Source: Candidatus Poribacteria bacterium
GTDB taxonomy: Bacteria; Poribacteria; WGA-4E; UBA9662
Reading direction: 5' to 3'
DNA length: 64,000 nt
Assembly (NCBI GenBank): GCA_002709695.1
Contig: PAQF01000017.1
Location: 122,785 to 186,784, forward strand
The translations under genes were made by a program, and so were the position numbers. The notes beneath the pieces were generated by a model, which worked only from the letters and a program-made list of their open reading frames with translations, made no database searches and was not told where the DNA came from. Below are positions 53,868 to 62,400 of the stretch, piece after piece. Position 1 is the stretch's first letter; every line of letters starts with the position of its first letter.

Positions 53868-54476
53868 TCAGGAAGGAGTATGTTGCAACCGATTTTTCCG
53901 TCGTTTCACTAAATCATCCTTTTGAACAGCTAAAAGCTGAGCAAACATAGCAGAAATAGAACCTTTTAGTCCCAAACCATCATCAACACTTCTAATAATT
54001 TGCTGGCCATTTTGAACACAAGCTTGATCAAATTCGGTAACAGAAACATTCCCACGTATCAAAAGCGAATCCGAGATACTTAAAGACGTATCCAGAGTCT
54101 GCAGAAGACTATGATCGGCAACAGTCACGATCGGAAATGGATGAGAAACCAGTTTCAAAAAGGTTGTGTCAAATTCCTTTCGGATACCTATATCTTGGAG
54201 ATATAATCCATTCTCAAGATCCGACAATAACTGTAACGAAGATAAAATAGGGCGCTTCAGGTGTACAGCCAAATCAATTAACCTACTCATGCGACGTAAA
54301 TCCACAGCCTCAGGAGTGCATTGATCACACACTGCCATGAGAACAACCTTAGCACCAGCTATCCAAGCCATTCCACCCTGAATTGACTTGCCAAGACCTT
54401 CTTTCCTATCACCATAAAGCTCAAGAAAGCGGTCCGTTGCATCTTCTATAATTTCTGAACACCGCAAAATTCCCAA
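53868..54476 (-). CDS. AccA-like carboxyltransferase homologue lacking catalytic motifs
   Basis: A 202-residue protein resembling the acetyl-CoA carboxylase alpha subunit (usually about 315): RFLELYGDRKEG corresponds to F-ELHGDR, SIQGGMAW to the I-GG-AR strand, RPILSSLQLL to P-I-FIDTPGA, PFPIVTVADH to PI--VIGEG, and a C-terminal helix DLVKRRKNRL to L--RY-KFR. The oxyanion-type GEGGSGGALA segment is missing, as are the GMP-PEGYRKA loop and the DTPGA motif, so transferase activity is unlikely. The start is probably TTG. The gene sits between LysM and phosphatidyltransferase genes, which is unusual for a lipid-synthesis subunit. The homology is by eye and moderate. Confidence 0.5.
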   Translation of the reverse strand: MGILRCSEIIEDATDRFLELYGDRKEGLGKSIQGGMAWIAGAKVVLMAVCDQCTPEAVDLRRMSRLIDLAVHLKRPILSSLQLLSDLENGLYLQDIGIRKEFDTTFLKLVSHPFPIVTVADHSLLQTLDTSLSISDSLLIRGNVSVTEFDQACVQNGQQIIRSVDDGLGLKGSISAMFAQLLAVQKDDLVKRRKNRLQHTPS

Positions 54477-54505
54477 CCTGCGCTAAATTATATAAACCAA
54501 CAAAA

Positions 54506-54571
54506 AAACAGGAAAACAAACCCAGAAGAAGAACACACCTCTAAAAACCCCTTCGAATCAATTTCCTGTTT
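54506..54571 (-). terminator. Hairpin with T-run between LysM and AccA-like genes
   Basis: AAACAGGAAA (54506-54515) pairs perfectly with TTTCCTGTTT (54562-54571). On the minus strand the second arm runs into seven or more Ts, as in an intrinsic terminator. The loop is long (46 bases), so a weak terminator or attenuator between the LysM and AccA-like genes is more likely than a strong stop. Confidence 0.4.
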
Positions 54572-54590
54572 CTACTGATAAAGAAAAAAT

Positions 54591-55445
54591 TCAATTATTG
54601 TTTACAATAAACCAAACAAATCCACCCACAACGGCAGTCAAAGCGACAAATGCTCGCTTCCCTTTCGACAACTCTTCCATAGGACCTTGATCCGTCTCAA
54701 TTTTCTGCTTAAGTCCTGACATAACCGCTTGGTTACTTTCAACACGTTGAACAATCAACTGTGTATCAGCTGCTATCTTAGCAGTAATAGTTTGCTGCTG
54801 AGTACCCAATTCCCCCTGTAAATCATCTACCCGCGACAAAACACCAGAAATTTCAGTTTGCATATTACGCTGATTTTCCGCCACACTGTTAGCCAGTTCA
54901 TTCAGATGAGTAGTGTTTTGATTAATCTTCGTATTGATCTTAGTGTACCTTTCATCACTAGCTTCAATCTGATCTCGTAAGTCACGATTCATATTGTCTA
55001 ACAAACCAACTCGAGCATCAAAAGCACTAACCATTTTGTTTATAGAAGCTAGACTAATACCTGCTTCCTCTAACTTAGTTTGAATCTCTACAATAACCTC
55101 TTCCGAAACAACAGGTTTTTGAAGTACATCTACCATATTAGGCACCGAATCTGCTGGCATCTGAAAGGTAGTGGGCACCAACAACCTTTCGCCAGGAAAA
55201 ATAAGGTTAGGATCCGTAAAGTGGTTGTACTGTTTAAATTGCCCCCATAACATTGGATCTTTGAGATATACTCCTGCAAGAAACCAAAGGGTATCCCCCG
55301 CTTTGATCGTAATCAACTTGGTCCCTTGACTAACAGGATTAGGCGTAATCGTAGCAGCAAACCCAACTGTGAACGAAGTAAGGAAAAGAGATATACCAAA
55401 ACAGAAAACAACCGCTAAAGCCAACAAGCATTTCATTATTTTCAT
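54591..55445 (-). CDS. LysM-domain protein with coiled coil and C-terminal anchor
   Basis: A 284-residue envelope protein. A signal peptide or N-terminal anchor spans about residues 1-31 (FAA), one LysM domain fills residues 44-91 (TIKAGDTLWFLAG-YL, FPGERLLVP), a long coiled coil runs about 115-255, and a hydrophobic helix lies at 265-281 followed by NNN. LysM binds peptidoglycan, so the protein probably links a membrane to the cell wall. GAGGG precedes the ATG. It is 28 bp downstream of the PorV gene and likely cotranscribed with it and with the giant surface protein. Confidence 0.8.
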   Translation of the reverse strand: MKIMKCLLALAVVFCFGISLFLTSFTVGFAATITPNPVSQGTKLITIKAGDTLWFLAGVYLKDPMLWGQFKQYNHFTDPNLIFPGERLLVPTTFQMPADSVPNMVDVLQKPVVSEEVIVEIQTKLEEAGISLASINKMVSAFDARVGLLDNMNRDLRDQIEASDERYTKINTKINQNTTHLNELANSVAENQRNMQTEISGVLSRVDDLQGELGTQQQTITAKIAADTQLIVQRVESNQAVMSGLKQKIETDQGPMEELSKGKRAFVALTAVVGGFVWFIVNNN

Positions 55446-55473
55446 ATTATATATCCCTCTAACCCAAATAAAG

Positions 55474-56412
55474 CTAGTAACGGTAAGATAACGACATCAA
55501 ATGTGTGTTACCAGAATCATTTAGCTTATGCTCCGAATTATCAGCCAATTTAATCGCATAATCAACCTGCAAACCTGCTACATTGACACCAAAACCACCA
55601 TATAAACTCATACGATCCGAAGTTGCTTTGGTTCCACCACGAATTGAAAAGGTATTTCCAACAAGGTATTCAACCCCAACACATGCCGACGTTGTACTCT
55701 CTTCAATACCAACAAACTCCCGTTCTAAATCAACAGCAAAAGTTACCACGTTCCTTTCTAAGAGACTAAACGCAACTCCCAAATCAAGAACTACCGGCAG
55801 GCTACTTTCACTTATCGATCCAAATAAATTCTTGAGTACAACCCCATAACTAACTGTATCAGCATACAAGTGACCGAGTAATCCAATATTAACACCTCCA
55901 AAACCATTAACTCTCTTATCTGTATCAACACTGAATTGGTCTGTCAGTAACTGTAGACTAGTACCCAAATTAATACGACCTAACGATTGTCCATAAGACA
56001 ACGAAAAGGCATTCATACTATAATCGAAGGTACTTTTGGCAGAAATATCGTCTTTCGTTAATCGCTCTTCAATGCCACCTACCCCAAAGCTAATAACAGA
56101 AAAGCCAAGCGCACTCTTTGCTCCCAACTTCTTGACAGCGGCCATAAAATTGTGTTTTCGATCAAAATCTAACCTTTCGGTAGCTAATGTAAAGGTCAAA
56201 TCCTCAGCGACTGACAAGCCCGCGGGATTCCAGACGGTCGAAGTCGCATCATCAGCAATGGCGGTAAAAGCCCCCCCCATTCCCAAAGACCTGGCCCCAG
56301 CACCAATATTCAAATGAGGCGCAGCATTAACTCCAGCAAAGCTGAAGCACGCAACAAAAAAAATTAAAATCAAGGAAACAATCGCCAATTGAAGCAACGA
56401 CCTTTGCCTCAT
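55474..56412 (-). CDS. PorV/PorQ-type outer-membrane barrel protein
   Basis: About 312 residues from the ATG at 56412, which follows an AAGGGGGGG site; a longer start exists at 56478 but gives an implausible N terminus. A signal peptide ends near ANAA. The mature start is HLNIGAGARSLGMGGAFTAIADDATSTVWNPAGL, the signature of the PorV/PorQ (UPF0164) family, whose members are beta barrels resembling FadL. PorV is a shuttle or attachment component of the type IX secretion system. The C terminus MSLSYRY ends in an aromatic, as in barrels. The giant CTD protein gene ends 66 bp upstream. Direct involvement in secretion here is inference from position. Confidence 0.85.
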   Translation of the reverse strand: MRQRSLLQLAIVSLILIFFVACFSFAGVNAAPHLNIGAGARSLGMGGAFTAIADDATSTVWNPAGLSVAEDLTFTLATERLDFDRKHNFMAAVKKLGAKSALGFSVISFGVGGIEERLTKDDISAKSTFDYSMNAFSLSYGQSLGRINLGTSLQLLTDQFSVDTDKRVNGFGGVNIGLLGHLYADTVSYGVVLKNLFGSISESSLPVVLDLGVAFSLLERNVVTFAVDLEREFVGIEESTTSACVGVEYLVGNTFSIRGGTKATSDRMSLYGGFGVNVAGLQVDYAIKLADNSEHKLNDSGNTHLMSLSYRY

Positions 56413-56478
56413 TATACCCCCCCTTAAACACCATGCAATTTGACTTTGTGACACGCACACACCACAATCTTTGTCCAC

Positions 56479-59400
56479 TTAACGCGTTAATGCCATTTTC
56501 AATAAACCATACTCGGGTTTAAGACTACTTTCCACGATAATTTGACAGAAGTATACTCCACGTGCTAAATCATCACCAGCTCCAGCTGTTTTTCCATCCC
56601 ATCTCACTTGATGTTCACCAGCTTCCATATATTGATTATCCTTTAATTGAACAACAAGCCGCATAGCTGCATCATAAACCTCAATCGAAACACTTGACCC
56701 ACGAGTTAGCGTAAATGCAACAGTTGTCGCCTCTTCAAACGGATTCGGATAGTTTCTTGGATAAAGCAAGGCTACGCCATCTCTGCTCTCCACCATAAAT
56801 ATCCATTCCTGAGAAGCGGTATTTGCAGTTGGAGTAGCCAAATCAGAAACTTCTATTTTGACAGTATGCCTCCCAAACGCTAGATCTGATGCTAACGTAT
56901 AGCTCACACGAGTATTAGAAACTTCCACTTTAGATGTAACATCCTCACTATCAACAAACAACTTAACCGAAGACTGATCAATTCCGGATATAGCATCAGT
57001 ATAACTAGCAGAAATCACAGGTCGTCTCTCGAAAACATTGGATTCACCCATTGGAGAAATTATGCTAATGACTGGTGGAACTGTATCCAACACGACGGTA
57101 AAATTCCACTTAATACTACTGGGATTCCCTGCATTATCAGTCGCTTTGATAACGACAGAATAATTACCTTCCTTCAGGTTATTTTTAGGAATAAAACTGA
57201 CGGAACTTTTGGTTTCATCAGTTGTCAATTTACCGGAAACACCTTTACCATTCGAATCTCTAAGCGAAACATCAACTGACTTAACACCCGAGATATCATC
57301 AGCAATAGAGGCAGAAACTGAAGGTTTTTCAGTATGAATGGTCCCTTGCGGTGTAATGGCCATAATCCGTGGGGGTTTAACATCAACCTCAACAGTAAAA
57401 ACCCACTTGACTTCACTCGTATTACCAAACACATCAGCCACTTTAGCATTAACAGCATAAGTGCCATTCTCCAAAGTATCTTTGGGGATCAAGCGTGCCC
57501 AAGTCTTCTTGCTATCCAACTCCAAAGAAGCTGAAATAGGACTCAAACTTAATGCATTGACTGCCGAAATTTCAATTTTATCAACTCCTGAAGAATCATC
57601 AACTACTGATACAGATATCTGAGGTTTTCCCAATCGAATCGTTCCTTCCGGTGATACAGTTGTAATCTGAGGCGGTGTAGTATCAATTTCAACGGTGAAC
57701 GTCCAATCGAAAGTTGTCTTCAAACCTTCACCATTAGTCACTACCGCACGTGCGACATGATTACCAGAATCCAAGGTGACCCTACGTTGAAACCCTTTTT
57801 TAGCCGCGCCACCATTGACAGAAAGTTGTACATCAGAAATACCAGATTGATCATCGAAAACCGAAACAGCAACGGTTACATCAGCAGATCGAACCAATCC
57901 CTGCGGCGTAACAGATGAAACTATCGGAGGTGTTTTATCAACCTCTTCTACCTCCAACTCAACCACAAACGACCAATTAGCAGTTGTTTTCAAACCTTTA
58001 CCATTGGTCACAACAGCTTTTACTTTATGAACCCCATCACCAAGGGTAAAAACCTGCGCAGCACCTTCCTTAGCAGCTTTCCCATCAAGAGAGAGAGTCA
58101 CCCCTGAAACGCCTGATTCCGGATCAGAAGCAATAACCGAAACCAGCACATCTTCAGACTGAACAACACCTTGTGGACTGAATGTAGACACAACTGGCGC
58201 AGTATTATCAGGAACTTCCGGTGGTGTGCCTTCAATAGCAAACTGAATTGATGTCTCACCCAAATTACCAGACATATCAGAAACAGCAACAGTTACACGA
58301 TAAAGGCCTCCCTCCAGGGAAGTCAATTGAGTATATATAAGTGCGCTTTCGTTAGTTTTTAAACCTCCAGAATCAAGCTTAACAACCTTTTCAGTCGGTA
58401 TCAGGCGAGCTAATTCAATCGTTGATGTCTTAGCATTAATGCCACTACCAACAGTACCATCATTATAAGAAGCATAAATCGTCGGTAACGGACTAGTTTC
58501 AGCATTTGTTAACGGTGACAGAATCTCAATGACCGGAGGAACAGTATCCACATTGATTTTAGGCAAATCAAAAGAAATTTGACCAGTTCGCGTTGAAATG
58601 TATCCCTTTAAATCATATATCCCATCATCAAACTGGGAAGTATCAAGGGTAATAGTAAACTCTTTTTGTTCCTCAACCAATGCCATAGCCCGAAATCCTT
58701 GACCAGCAGGCTTAATCAGTGTCACTTCTATCTTCAGTAACCCTCGTGCTTTTGCTGATTGACCGTTAATAAAAATATCAATATCTTTCTCAGTTACATC
58801 TGCCGGTAATACACTACTAAACGAAAACCCTTTTTTAGTAAGAGGAACTCCTCGCGGATAAATCTTAGCAATCTCATCCGTAGACTGCGCATCTTGACCA
58901 CTAATAGCAATTACTATCCCCTTTTCATCACCGAACGGCAACTCAAAATTCTCAACGTTAACCCTAATGGCTTCCCTGTCGTCAGCAATCTCGACATTAT
59001 TCGCCTCATCTGCCACCAAAGCACGCACGACATACTTACCATTGGCCATATCCTTTAACGGAACAGTGACTTGATATAGACCTTCATTTGTAGCCTGCAT
59101 GGGAATAAGATCAAGTTCCTTTTCGCCTATGGTGAAATGAAGTTCAACTCTCTTAAAGGTTATGGGATCTGCAACAGGCTTGGCAGTAACTATAAGAACC
59201 GGAGGATCAATATCTTTCGCAATCAAACCACCAGTACTATAAGCACCACCCCGTAATTTAAGAACACCCATACTATCAACTACTTGAGTGATCTCAGTTC
59301 CAGTTATGGGAGGAACATCATCAATATTATCCAAGGATAAAATAGTTGACTTGACAACATCACTCATATTATGGGCTTTTCCCACAACATCAACCGCCAC

Positions 59401-62400
59401 CGCCCTAATAATATATGGATTATCATCCTTGGACTTATCCCTAGCAGCCAAACTGCCAACTCCAATCGTATCAGCAAGTTTCTTGGTATCATAGACTAGC
59501 TTCCATCTCAAAAAACCATTAGATGTATCAGCAGAAGTTTTGACGTCCCCAATCCCTTGCCAATTTTCAGTTTCCTTTTGGAGACGAGCTTCAAAGCGAA
59601 CCAAGCCGATAGGAGGCTTGGTAAATGCCTTTGTCTTAGCAATTAAGACAATTTCCCCTTTAGCAGCCCCACTATCTTCAGCGAACTCAGTAGCCGTAAG
59701 ATCAATCGAGTTCACAGCCGGTGAGCTAGGATACAACCTAGCATCCAACTTTAAAGCCAAAGATACAGGCTTGGGATCCGCGATACTGAGAGCATTTGCA
59801 GCAACAGCCCTCACCTGAACTTGATTACTTACAGCTAACAAATCATCAAAATTTGAAATCTTCCAATCCACATCATAGGTTGATCCAACCACAGCGCCTT
59901 TTAAGACATCTACCCCGATGGTGCTAATTTCCGTCCAAATTCCAGTAGAACCATATTCAACACGTATCGATGTCAAAGGATGCTTTCTGCTAACAATTGA
60001 CACCCGAAGTATCAAATCAAGTTCATCAGCATAGATGGTATCTTCGCCTTCTAAACCATTAACAATAACAGTCGAAACCCTAGCCATATCAGCTACCGGT
60101 GGAACGATGCTTAAACGAGTCGGAGGAAGCCGAGAACCAATATTCAACACGGGATCCACCCCAACAGCACGGACACCAAATTCCCCTGTCATCAAAGTAG
60201 AATCAGCATGCCCATTCCGAATCATAAACGCTATTTGATGCGGAGGCGCAGCAGTCACCGGTTGCTGCCCCAAAATACCAAGTTGTCCCGGAGCAAGGAG
60301 CCCCCCAAGCAAACCGCCAATAACTTGACTAGCACCAGTATAATCAAAATTCGGCGATGTCGGCACCCCTGTCCAAAACTCCGCAGCTTGGCTGGCAGGA
60401 TCATCATGATGACGAATAATCTGATAGATATAACCAGTTAAATCTATATCGTTTACTGGATTATGCTGAAGAGTGAGGTTCAACGTAGCAAGTGAATCTT
60501 CCCCTTTAGCAACCGGCAACGCGGTGGCGACATAAGCACCATTTTCAGTCTGATAAACACGAGTATTCTGCCCGGCGGACACCCCTAACTCAGCTGAAGG
60601 AGGAAATCGATCTAACCTGAATTTTTTGCCGCCTACCCTGTCAACCAAATCACCATCAGTATTATAAACTGAGGCAGAAAGCTGATAATCACCATCGATA
60701 TTGTCGGCCAAATCAAACGTAGCTACCCAGAGAGATTGAGACGAAGATAATTTTGGTGTGACAAACATAGATGCCACTTTAGGATCAAGCGTCTGCAAAA
60801 TATCATTCATCAACGGCAAGGCATTAGCAGTCAGAATACTAGTCAGCATCTTCCTTTGATCAGGCACAATTGACATTCTTCCATTACCACCGCTGAAGAC
60901 GGAAGACACCATTGGATCCAAGAGAGGGGCAACAGCCGCCTGAAACTCTCTAGTTACGAGTTTTCCAATCAGATCCCGATCCTCAATTTGTAGATTTCGT
61001 GGATCAGGAAACACCCAGTTACTAACATTAACGTTCTTTCCACCCAAACTTAAAACTAACGGGCTACTTAATTCAACTTGATAATAATAATAGTAAGTTT
61101 TTGCCGGTTTAATCTGAACAACTGTTTCCCAAACAACCTGATCAGCAATCACACGAGGTTGTAATATTGACTCACGCGCATAATCAATAGGACTCAAACG
61201 GTCTGCACCAGATAAAGAAATATCCTCAACAGCATACTTCAATTTCACCGAATTAAAAACCTGCTGGCTATCCTTTCGCAACCCAGGCCAAGCTGGCAAT
61301 AAAGTCACACCAAGTTGTTCTTCTAATTGAAAAACATGGGACATTGACTCCCCTTCGACAACCTTCTGTGCAGTAGCTGTAGAACGTTGTACCCCTGTCA
61401 AGCTAAACTCCACATTTGTGGCCTCAGACCCTGGTACAACGAGATACAAATCCAATTTGTCTCCGACCACAGCCAGAGTAAGATTCTCATCTCTTGTCCT
61501 CAACCCCATATCTGTCACTGAATAAGGATAAAGACCATTACCGAAATTCTCCAGCACTAAGCTTTCAGCTTGTTCAAACACCAAAGGCAGCTCAGGTCTT
61601 AAAACAACTTGATTAGGCAAAAGGCCTCCCGGCAACAACCCTTCAATCAACTGAACCATATCAGACCGAAGCGCTGGATTCTTCCTCACAAACTCTAGCA
61701 ATTCTGAAGTTCCGTTTCCAAGAGTTCTACCAACTTCTGTCTCGGCAATGATGTAAGAAACAAGCCGGTCAATAAAATCACGATGCTTCACGGCATTAAT
61801 AGCAAGCCCACCCAGTAAAATCGGTAACGAGTTCGCTACTACTGATCGAATTGGTTCCTCAAAAGCAACTACCACCAAACGTCGCGACATACTCCCCGGG
61901 ATATCAACATTCAACAGGATTTCTTCCCCACGAGAAGGATTAGTCAAATAATCAGAAAACGTAAAAGAATAAGAAGCTGAAGCATCCGTAATAACAGTTT
62001 GAACACCAAGCGGCGTTTTCACAGAGATGACAGCACCAACAACTGGCTGAACCTCAACATCAAAAATCTTACCTGTGATTGTATAAGTGGATGTTCTATC
62101 CGTGGTAATACCCGCTAACTCGACTATATTACCTTGATACTCTTCAGGCACCAAAGTATGCACACTAATTTTAGACACAGGCAACCCTTTGCCATCCAGA
62201 GCACGAAATTCAAACTGGTCTCCGACCCTTATGTCCTTCGATTGATCTAAATCATAAACCGCCATATATCGACCGTTGCGGAGTGTAGCAACAACTTTGG
62301 TTTTAGTTGAAAGATGTGTCACTTGAACCAAAACCAAATCATCAGATTCAAGAACTTTACCATCTGCTTCGCGTACCAAGCCAGCAAAGCCAAAACCACC

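Noticed and set aside
56413..56478. A longer PorV protein starting at 56478
   Set aside because: The extra 22 residues are Cys-rich and precede a normal signal peptide. The ATG at 56412 has a strong G-rich ribosome site.
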